A stretch of DNA of 25,616 nt from Daphnia carinata (taxonomy: Eukaryota; Arthropoda; Branchiopoda; Diplostraca; Daphniidae), in assembly GCF_022539665.2 (NCBI RefSeq), contig NW_026712539.1, positions 1-25,616 of the forward strand. The letters are read 5' to 3'. A model generated the notes under the pieces. It made no database searches. It had not been told where the DNA came from and saw only the letters and a program-made list of their open reading frames with translations. Within the stretch, counting starts at the first letter, position 1. Every line of letters begins with the position of its first letter. Shown piece by piece: positions 1 to 7,300 of the stretch. A program made the translations under genes and the position numbers.

Positions 1-413
1 GCTTCTGTAACACTATATTCACATTGAATACACGTATATTTGATGCTGTTTGAATGTAGATATTGATATTCACTGTATTACACTATATTCACATTGAATA
101 CACGTATATTTGATGCTGTTTGAATGTAGATATTGAAACTGGTTCTATAACACTATATTCACATTGAATACACGTATATTTGATGCTGTTTGAATGTAGA
201 TATTGAAACTCACTGTATCACACTATATTCACATTGAATACAAGTATATTTGATACTGTTTGAATTTAGATCATGAAACTGATTCTATAACACTATATTC
301 ACATTGAATACACGTATATTTGATGCTGTTTGTATGTAGATCATGAAACTGATTCTATAACACTATATTCACATTGAATACACGTATATTTGATGCTGTT
401 TGAATATAGATAT
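1..413. repeat. 70-bp AT-rich tandem satellite, left block
   Basis: About six head-to-tail copies of a 70-bp unit built around CACTATATTCACATTG, CACGTATATTTGATGCTG and TTTGAATGTAGAT. Units differ mainly in the joint between the GTAGAT end and the next CACTATATTC. One form reads ATATTGAAACTCACTGTATC, the other ATCATGAAACTGATTCTATA. No ORF or RNA gene is visible. The block ends in a unit with the variant TTTGAATATAGATAT, where element 1 is inserted. The order of unit variants here recurs at about 12435-12850 and immediately left of element 2, so the array has higher-order structure. Pericentromeric or heterochromatic location is an inference. Confidence 0.95.
410..413. other. Target-site duplication of element 1, left copy
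   Basis: ATAT directly before the LTR start (TGCAATAATC). The same four bases follow the other LTR at 12214-12217. Joining the flanks across the element gives a normal satellite unit, so the duplication is well supported. A 4-bp ATAT duplication is known for several insect Gypsy-group elements. Confidence 0.85.
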
Positions 414-497
414 TGCAATAATCGGATCCCAGTCACGTCTGACGCAACTGGGGGATTAAGGCACACACAATTACAATACTGACAACGGTCAGGTTAG

Positions 498-503
498 TTT
501 ATT
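498..503 (-). terminator. Poly(A) signal in 3' LTR
   Basis: AATAAA on the minus strand (tttatt on plus), about 85 nt from the LTR end and downstream of all element genes in reading direction. It is the best candidate for 3'-end formation of the element RNAs. The same hexamer is at 11400-11405 and 16927-16932 in the other LTRs. Confidence 0.6.
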
Positions 504-703
504 AACTTAATATTCTGGTCAGCGTTTTTGGTGCGTGGTACACAAATGGTGTTTGGTTAAGATCCGCCAGCCAGTCACGTCGGCTGCACGGATATGAAAT
601 GATCTACGGTTAGAAAAGCTAGGAAGGATAGGGTGCGGGAAATACTTACAGGGGAGCCATGGTGCGTATGGAGGTGGAGATGTTACGACGCGACTTCGGG
701 CGG

Positions 704-799
704 GGCAGCGTCGGAAGCACGGCAGCGGGCAGCGTCGGAAGCACGGCAGCGGGCAGCGTCGGGGGTACGGCGGCGGTGGCGTCGGAAGCACGACAGCGG
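704..799. repeat. 24-bp tandem repeats inside the LTR
   Basis: Two perfect copies of a GC-rich 24-mer starting GGCAGCGTCGGAAGCACG, then two degenerate copies. The same array is at about 11606-11701 and 17133-17228. It lies in the transcribed R region, between the start site and the splice donor. The 24-nt period keeps frames open and creates spurious ORFs on both strands. Function unknown. Confidence 0.85.
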
Positions 800-1072
800 T
801 AAGGCAGCGTCTCGGTTGTTGACTTCACGGTAGGAGATTTTAAAGAACACGGTGGTGTGGTGCGCAACTAAAGTGTATTCTTCCTCGGGTAGGGCTACAC
901 AACACTTAACACTAGGCAGTGGTCGGCTTGGCACAAGGTAACTGCACACTTTAACAAAGTACGTCTAAAACGCTACACAAAACTATAAGAACTACACGGT
1001 GGCAGGTTGGAAGAAGACTAAAAAACTGCAGGGCCCAGGCGTGGGTTTTATACCACGCCTTGGCTTGATGAT

Positions 1073-1132
1073 GCTAAAGTTAGCGTGGGTACGCTAAAGT
1101 CAGCGTGGGGACGCTAAAGTTTTAGCGTGGGG
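1073..1132. promoter_or_regulatory. Three 20-bp direct repeats in U3
   Basis: Three consecutive 20-bp units starting GCTAAAGT and ending in GCGTGGG-like sequence, just upstream of the TATA box in element orientation. The position suggests enhancer-like elements (inference). Element 2 keeps all three at 17503-17562. The 5' LTR of element 1 has lost 27 bp here, leaving about one unit. Confidence 0.7.
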
Positions 1133-1337
1133 TAATAAAACAGAAAAATAGTGTCAAGAAGGGAAGCGAGGTCAACTGATAAGGCTGGTGTCGTTGACAC
1201 CTCGGTTAAACGGAAGAAAGCAATAAAAGAGAAATTTCAGTAAAAGGAGGTCAATGAGGGTGAAACACAACATGAACAAGTACGCCAAATACTTAACTAA
1301 ATTTATTTTAACTTTACGTTTCGCTGGAGTCTTTACA

Positions 1338-1352
1338 TGACTCCCCTCCTCG
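1338..1352 (-). other. Polypurine tract, element 1
   Basis: Minus strand reads CGAGGAGGGGAGTCA immediately before the 3' LTR start TGTAAAG. A purine-rich tract at this junction is where LTR elements prime plus-strand DNA synthesis. The tract is followed by three bases (TCA) before the LTR. Coordinates are exact at the LTR side and approximate on the other. Confidence 0.8.
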
Positions 1353-1394
1353 GAAGATTGCGCCCCGCAATCGATTCCGCTAGCCGGCCACTGG

Positions 1395-2069
1395 TCACCT
1401 AGGATCGGTCCTGTTTTTGTCGTCGCTCATCGGCGTGGATGATCGTGGTTCCGGTTCCTCCTGGTTACTCCAAAGGTCAGCTACTAAGTTCTTCCAATTG
1501 GTGGTTTCCCAGTCGTCCTCGTCCTTCCTTTGGGAGGGAATCCGGTACTGGCGTTCGACGTATCGTGCTGCGGCGAAATCTTCTTCGTCGGAGTCCAAGG
1601 AGTAGTGGCTGCTCACGACGCTAACGTGGTGTTCTTCGCCTTGCATCCTGGCGATGCTGTCGTTTAACGCCGCGACATCCAGCCCGTTTTGCTGTATATC
1701 GCTGTCTGGCGTCAGACAGTATGGCGATCCCTGGGGGTAGGCGACCGCGCCCTCCGCTGGGTATAAGATCACGGTCGACGTACCTGAGGAGAACGAGTCG
1801 TCCTCCCAAGACACGTCTTCGACAAGCAGGGAGGACTCGTCCGTGTCGTCGGTGACGTCGGATCCGTACGAGACTTCGCCGTCGTGAGGGTAATCCACAC
1901 AACATAACATTTCATCGCCGTCGGTCACGTCCTGCACGTCGCTGTCGTTGGAGGGGTAGTCCGCGCAATACAAGATGTCTTCATCGTCGGTGACGTACTG
2001 CATGTCGCTGTTGTTGGAGGGGTAGTCCGCGCAATACAAGATGTCTTCATCGTCGGTGACGTACTGCAT
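1395..2069 (-). CDS. Acidic accessory protein (fourth ORF) with 22-residue repeats
   Basis: An ATG-initiated ORF of 224 codons between env and the 3' LTR. I do not recognise the protein. Its N-terminal third is two nearly perfect 22-residue repeats (MQYVTDDEDILYCADYPSN...) plus a degenerate third. At DNA level these are a 66-bp tandem duplication, 1938-2003 and 2004-2069. The product is strongly acidic, rich in D, E and S, with no signal peptide or membrane segment. The frame stays open upstream to 2120. A splice acceptor (CCCTAG|G, exon from 2109) lies inside that extension in the correct phase for the AUG-bearing LTR exon, so the real protein may start in the LTR rather than at 2069. An acidic 3'-end protein could be a transcriptional or RNA-regulatory factor, but that is only analogy with complex retroviruses. 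The ORF is unchanged in element 2, which favours it being a real gene. Confidence 0.65.
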   Translation of the reverse strand: MQYVTDDEDILYCADYPSNNSDMQYVTDDEDILYCADYPSNDSDVQDVTDGDEMLCCVDYPHDGEVSYGSDVTDDTDESSLLVEDVSWEDDSFSSGTSTVILYPAEGAVAYPQGSPYCLTPDSDIQQNGLDVAALNDSIARMQGEEHHVSVVSSHYSLDSDEEDFAAARYVERQYRIPSQRKDEDDWETTNWKNLVADLWSNQEEPEPRSSTPMSDDKNRTDPR

Positions 2070-2292
2070 GTCGCTATGGTCAGCGGTTTTGATTGACGAG
2101 GTTGGGGTCCTAGGGTAAATTCAGGTAGGATTAAGGATATGCTGGAGTTGGGGGTGGTCGTGGGGTGTGGTATGTGTCGGGGTATGGGTAGGGGGACATT
2201 CATACATAACATTTTACGGCTCATTAATACTATTCATGGTTGCCCTAAGGGTCTACAATGCTAAAAAAAAAAAAAAGGGGGGTGGGTCTTGG
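2070..2292 (-). other. env to fourth-ORF spacer with candidate splice acceptors
   Basis: This spacer holds two candidate 3' splice sites on the minus strand. The first, just after the env stop, is six C then 14 T followed by AG (plus coordinates 2261-2282), a near-ideal pyrimidine tract. The second is TTTACCCTAG|G at 2120-2109, whose phase matches the LTR exon and the fourth ORF. A second reading frame starting at ATG 2224 (99 codons) overlaps the fourth-ORF repeats. It is proline/threonine-rich and probably a shadow of the repeats. Confidence 0.5.
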
Positions 2293-4224
2293 TTAGTGAG
2301 TTGAAAGGAGGGCGGCTGCTTCTCGTCGTTGTGACAAGTGGAGAGGGTAGGCGGTCGATTGTCCCAGGTACTGTGGGTTTAGGAAGGGTCTCGTCGTGCC
2401 GTTTGGTGCCGTTGCTGTTGGGGTTGGTATGGTGACGATGGTTACTGGGGCGCTTGGTGTTGGTCTTGCGACTGATGTGGGTCCCATCTCGACGTCTTGA
2501 CGAATGGATTGTGGTGGTGTTAACCAGCTGCAGGGGTTGAAGTACCTGCAGCATGGAATATATAATCCAAGGAGTGTGCCCAATCCACAGAACCGGAAGG
2601 CCAAGGCGATTGCCACTCCGACTCCTGACAGGACCCCGAAGCTGCGGAGCCAGGACCCGAGCCTTGCCATAAAGGAGATGTCCCTTGCTTGACCTGGATG
2701 GATGAGGATAGTATCCGTGTGTCGTTCGCCCGACATCTCCGTGACGTACCCCATTTGGATGTATGCCAAAATGTCGGCCATGATCTTGGAGGCGCCCAGG
2801 GGGTGTGAAGCTATGGTGGGATGCAGTTGCACTATCATCCCTAAGGAGTCGTCTGCTTCCAGTGGGGTTGAGTCAATTAGGCGACGTCCGTGCATGGCCA
2901 AGCTGGGGTTTACTGGAGTCCAAGTGTTGTTTCGGAAGGTGTGTGCCTTGCCGTTAAAGTTGACGAAGTTCGCGTGCCAGTAACACTCGGAGAACTTCGT
3001 GAGTTCCCATCCATCTACGCTGATTGTACTATCCTCGGCCTTAGGCTGCGCGCCGCACGGTGTGAAAACGGTTTCGAAGGTGACGTTTTGCGGTGAACAT
3101 TGCAATACGGACACGGAGTCGCCTATTGTTATCAGCTTGGTGCATAGAGGGAGGTCCAGGTGAGTAGCAGCTAACCAACTATCGTATTGCGCTGTTGTGG
3201 TAGCGGCGTGATAGGCTGCTCTGCGGCTCTCACACTGAAGGCTGTGTATCTCCCGGGCTAAGCGATTGGAGATTTCCATTGCAAAATCCCTAATGTACTG
3301 GATGTGGCTGGCATACTCGATTTCCGCCCGTGTTAGTGATGAGAGCGCGAGGCCTCCCGCTTCACTCGTCCGGTTGGTTGTTGGCTCGACTTTCTCTTCT
3401 ATTTTGATGTTCTCTCGGACCGAGATGACGACTTTATCCATGCCCAGGACTGGGTGAAGTGTAGACGAGGTTTGATCATCGCAGGCTGAGCGGTTTTCCA
3501 ACTTGTAGACGAAGTCTAGTTGTTTTGCCGGGTCACGTACTCGGAAAATGGTGTCGTTATCCGTCGTGTACCTAACGCCGAAGCCGTGCTCTATCAATCT
3601 TAGTTCGCATGGTTTTGATTCTTTCCAGGAGTCTTCCCATACGAGGGTCACCAAGTTGTGCTGGAGGGAGCCACTGAGTGCTCCAGGGACGTCTCCGAGC
3701 GGGGAACTGATGGTGCAGTTGGGGCACTCTGATTGTAGGGTTACTTCTTCGAGACGGCAGTTAGTCATCCTTTCCGTGGTGGTCTGTAGCCAACTCGTTT
3801 CTACGAACGGGTAGCCTTCCAGGGCAAAAGCGTTTGGGCTGACGATGTCCATGGCCTTTCCACGGCACTGTCGCGAATCCCTCATCCGTCGACATGCTGC
3901 TGCGTCTACTTCAACGGGTTTGCGGCTGTGCGACACTTGGTTCCACTGCAGGAAGTCTTTGTAAACCGTTGTGGTCACTTCCCACATGCTGCATATGTGT
4001 CCCGCGAACCGTTTGACTTCTGGGAGCGAGGAGTAGATAGCGTACGCCACCGGTGTTGGTGGTGCGGGTGCCACTTCGTATGCACATTCCTTCTCTTCCA
4101 TTTTGAGGAACCCTAGATTCACTGCGTTTTCGCAGTTACATACGGTGATGTTGAAAGCAGCCGCGAGGTTAAGGGGCGAAAGGACGAGTAGGGTCACCAC
4201 AAAAAATCTAGGGGTACAAGACAT
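2293..4224 (-). CDS. env: Envelope-like glycoprotein (Env)
   Basis: 643 codons from ATG 4224; the frame is open slightly further upstream, but that start would be TTG. Residues 1-23 form a hydrophobic signal peptide (RFFVVTLLVL core). The ectodomain has 16 cysteines (first pair 29/31, last 414) and N-glycosylation sequons at about 25, 169, 223, 244, 284, 380 and 432. A long, probably helical stretch at 298-343 precedes a Cys-rich segment at 331-414. A hydrophobic transmembrane segment lies at about 529-559 with cysteines 558/559 at its end, then a proline/threonine-rich tail of about 85 residues. I see no furin-type R-X-K/R-R site and no baculovirus F-like fusion peptide. The long helix followed by GDSVSVLQC and a Cys-rich module suggests a class III fusion protein (gB-like or chuvirus G-like), at low confidence. 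Expected role: membrane glycoprotein for particle entry or spread. It lies 155 nt after the pol stop and is probably expressed from spliced RNA. Confidence 0.85.
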   Translation of the reverse strand: MSCTPRFFVVTLLVLSPLNLAAAFNITVCNCENAVNLGFLKMEEKECAYEVAPAPPTPVAYAIYSSLPEVKRFAGHICSMWEVTTTVYKDFLQWNQVSHSRKPVEVDAAACRRMRDSRQCRGKAMDIVSPNAFALEGYPFVETSWLQTTTERMTNCRLEEVTLQSECPNCTISSPLGDVPGALSGSLQHNLVTLVWEDSWKESKPCELRLIEHGFGVRYTTDNDTIFRVRDPAKQLDFVYKLENRSACDDQTSSTLHPVLGMDKVVISVRENIKIEEKVEPTTNRTSEAGGLALSSLTRAEIEYASHIQYIRDFAMEISNRLAREIHSLQCESRRAAYHAATTTAQYDSWLAATHLDLPLCTKLITIGDSVSVLQCSPQNVTFETVFTPCGAQPKAEDSTISVDGWELTKFSECYWHANFVNFNGKAHTFRNNTWTPVNPSLAMHGRRLIDSTPLEADDSLGMIVQLHPTIASHPLGASKIMADILAYIQMGYVTEMSGERHTDTILIHPGQARDISFMARLGSWLRSFGVLSGVGVAIALAFRFCGLGTLLGLYIPCCRYFNPCSWLTPPQSIRQDVEMGPTSVARPTPSAPVTIVTIPTPTATAPNGTTRPFLNPQYLGQSTAYPLHLSQRREAAALLSTH

Positions 4225-4379
4225 GACAAGGGTTTGAGAACACAAAACGAGAAAAGAATTTTTTCTACTCTACTTAATCAAAGGGGCAATGAAATAATGG
4301 AGGGCACAACTGGCTTATACGAGGGTATACACGCGATTGGGGATGCTACATTTACTATTCTACTTCTAACGTGTTGTGG
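4225..4379 (-). other. pol-env spacer
   Basis: 155 nt with no ORF of note. On the minus strand it contains TTTCATTGCCCCTTTG followed closely by several AG dinucleotides (about 4270-4282), a plausible env splice acceptor region. Two of those AGs would place the LTR-exon AUG in frame with env and others would not, so phase alone does not decide it. Confidence 0.35.
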
Positions 4380-7300
4380 TTATTCAAAGTTGGGTGGGGG
4401 TCTGAGGACGTTTCGGGGTCGGAGGCCGGGGTGACGTTCAGGTAAGGGGGGCATGGCGGGGGTGAGGGAGAGGGGAGGGTTGAGGATTGGCGACGCTGGT
4501 ACTATCTCATGCGCTGATATTTCCTCTCTAATTCCTTCTATCGGCTGGGACCACCCGTGGAAGTCTATGAGGTCCGTTTCGTCGAGGTCAGGGTGCTCTT
4601 CGTCGGCTGGGGCCGGGAGTTCCAATTCTTCCGTGAAGTTAGCGACCGGGGCTGGTCCACGAGGGTCTGCGTGGTCGACGGTCGGCTCTTCCTTCCAGAT
4701 CATGGATTCGTACAGTGGCTTGATGCGGTTCACGTGGACTCGTTGTGTTTGTTTACCTGGGCATTCTCGGATTTCTACAGTCTGGTTACTGTTTACCTTG
4801 ATTACTCGGTATGGCCCTGCGAACCGTGGAATAAGCTTCTTACTGGTACCAGCCATCGGAGTCCTGACATCGATGAGGACCTTATCCCCGGCTTTGAAGT
4901 CATATTCCTTGGCACGTTTGTCGTACTGCGCTCGCTGTTGCTCTCTGGCTTGGGCTAGATTTTCCTTAACTAGGAGGAAGGCTTCGTGAAGGCGTTGCAT
5001 GGTTTGACTTTTGTAATCCGAGGGTGTGATAATGTTTGTTGCTGGGGCCAGCAGGAATTGGTCGATGGGCATCGTAGGGTCACGACCATGGTTGAGAAAG
5101 TACGGTGTTTCCAAAGTGGAGGAGTGTACGGAATTTCTGTAAGCGAATGCCACCGGTCCTAACATTTCTTCCCACTTCGCAAATCCTCTGTCCATGTATT
5201 TCCGTAACATTTCTACGACTGTTTTGTTAAATCTCTCCGTGAGGCCGTTAGTCTGAGGGTGGTAAGCGGTTGTTTTCAGGTGTTTGATTTGTAGCTTGTC
5301 GCAGAGCGACGAGAAGAGTTCGGAGGTGAAGTTTGACCCGCGGTCGGTTATAATTACTCTTGGGGGGCCGTGATATAAAATTATTTTGTCCATCAGGGCC
5401 CTACTCGTCGTCAGGGCGGTTTGGTCTGGTAGCGGAATGACTTCCACCCATTTTGTGAAATAGTCGGTGATGACGAGGATGTGGTTGTTCCCTTGCAGAG
5501 AGTGGGGTTGGATGGGCCCTAGGAAATCCATTCCCAGTACCTCAAATGGTCTCGACGCAAGGTCTAACGGGTTCAGGAAGGCGCGTAGACTGGATCGTCG
5601 TTGGAGGGCGCAAGATGCACAAGCCAGACAATACTCTTTGACGTCGGAGAGCATCATCGGCCAGTAATACTTGTCCCGCAGCCGTAGGACGGTCCTTTGG
5701 TAAGCAAGGTGGCCAGAGATTGGGGAGTCGTGGTATTCTTGAAGCAGGGGTTTCCTTAAGTTGAGAGGGACTACCACTTGTTGTTGGGTGAAGTGTCGTC
5801 TCTTTTTGGACGTTGGTTCGTTCCGACGGAACAGTACGCCGCCAGAGATCGAGTATAGGTCGATTTCTTTCACCCAGATCTGTGTGTTGTTTTCTTCACT
5901 CAGAACTCCGTCTTCTAGGTATTTCTTGATGTCGTTGCAGAGAGCGTCTTGCTGTTGTTCGATCAGCATGGCATCGTCAGTTTTCGGGAATGTTTGAACC
6001 GCGTTGACGGGGATCCGCGATAAAAAGTCCGCGTTTTCGTGTACTCTGCCAGGGCGGTACCTGATGGAGTACTTGAGGTTGGCTAACATTATGGCCCATC
6101 TTCCGAGCCGACCGGTTTCATCTTTGAAAGTTTGTAACCATTGTAATGGTCGGTGGTCGCTGATGATGACAAAAGGCTCGTCTTGGAGATAGTGGCGGAA
6201 ACGTTTTATCCCAAAAATGACTGCGGCAGCCTCCTTCTCGATGGTTGAGTAATTCACTTCAGCTTTGTTCAGGTGCCGGCTTGCATAAGCGATCGGTTGA
6301 TCCTTTCCTTCGTGTAGCTGGGAGAGAACGGCACCTAGCCCGTAGTCACTGGCATCGGTGTAGATTAGGAATTCCTTCGTGAAGTCTGGATAAGCCAGGA
6401 TGGGTTCTGTCGTGAGGCAATTCTTAAGGAACTCGAAGGCTTTCTTTTCTTCAGGGCCCCACACTATCTTGTCTTGCGGTCTTGCTTTTGTCTGCGATAG
6501 TAGTGGGTGGGCGGTAGTGGAGAAGCCTTTGATAAACCGGCGGTAATAGGAGGCCAGCCCCAAAAAGGACTGCAACTCCTTGACGGTTTGGGGTCGGTTG
6601 TAGGTAGCTAGTGCCTCCACTTTAGCTGGATCTGGTGCTACCCCTTCCGCTGAAATGACGTGGCCCAAGTATTGCACGGACCTCGCCAAGAATTTGCACT
6701 TAGACAGTTTTATCCTGAGGTTGGCTTTCTCCAGTAGTGCGAAGACCTTGCCTAGGTTTTCCATGTGTTCTGCGTGCGTCTTCGAAAACACGATGATGTC
6801 GTCTAGGTACACAAGGCAGGTTTTTCCGATTTCTTCCTGCAGGACGAAGTTCATAAGCCTCTGGAAAGTTCCGGGAGCGTTAGTGAGTCCGAATGCGAGG
6901 CGGTTCCATTCGTACAGGTTATTCTCTACGATGAAGGCGGTCTTCTCTTTTGAAGCTTCCTCCATCTCTATCTGCCAGTAACCGGAAGCTAAATCCAGGG
7001 TGGAAAAGCATTTCTGGCCGTGTAGCAGGTCTAGCACGTCGTCGATTCTGGGTAGGGGGAATGAGTCTTTCTTGGTAACCGAGTTCAGCTTCCGGTAGTC
7101 TATACATAGCCGGTCGTCCCCTGTCTTCTTCTTCACAAGTACAATCGGGGCGGCCCATGGGGAGAGTGATGGTCGTATGATATCATTTTCCAGTAATTCC
7201 TCGATGATCTTCTTCGACACTTCCTTTTGACGGGGTGATGCCCGGTAGGGCCTCTGGCGGATGGGTCCCTGTCCTTGCGTGTCGATCACATGTTTTACTA

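Larger units (their letters stand above)
414..1337 (-). repeat. 3' LTR of element 1 (924 bp)
   Basis: Direct repeat of 11316-12213 and 16843-17767. In element orientation it begins TGTAAAGACTCC and ends ATTATTGCA. From the TATA box and initiator near 1052-1025 and the AATAAA at 503-498, U3 is about 310 nt, R about 540 nt and U5 about 70 nt, giving an unusually long R. It carries three 20-bp U3 repeats and a 24-bp repeat cluster. As the downstream LTR its role is RNA 3'-end formation. The short ORFs in it are identical in all three LTRs and are not regarded as genes. Confidence 0.95.

Noticed and set aside
519-949. Short ORFs of 66-90 codons inside the LTR on both strands, repeated in three places
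   Set aside because: They are copies of the same LTR, overlap one another in several frames and owe their openness to GC-rich 24-bp repeats. Only the short AUG exon next to the splice donor is kept as a candidate.
1925-2224. 99-codon ORF from ATG 2224 overlapping the fourth ORF
   Set aside because: Its second half is the alternate-frame reading of the 66-bp repeat, and the composition is low-complexity (T, P, S). There is no independent support, though a splice acceptor lies upstream.
2263-2276. Plus-strand A-run as a poly(A) tail of a SINE, LINE or retrocopy
   Set aside because: There is no plus-strand element upstream and no flanking duplication. On the element strand it is a T-run followed by AG, just after the env stop.
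4225-4245. Env start at 4245
   Set aside because: That codon is TTG. The first ATG is at 4224 and is directly followed by a good signal peptide.
4453-4989. Plus-strand ORFs of up to 178 codons opposite pol (also 309 codons opposite gag at 9444-10373)
   Set aside because: They are antisense to confidently identified pol and gag reading frames, have no recognisable domains and recur only because the element is repeated.
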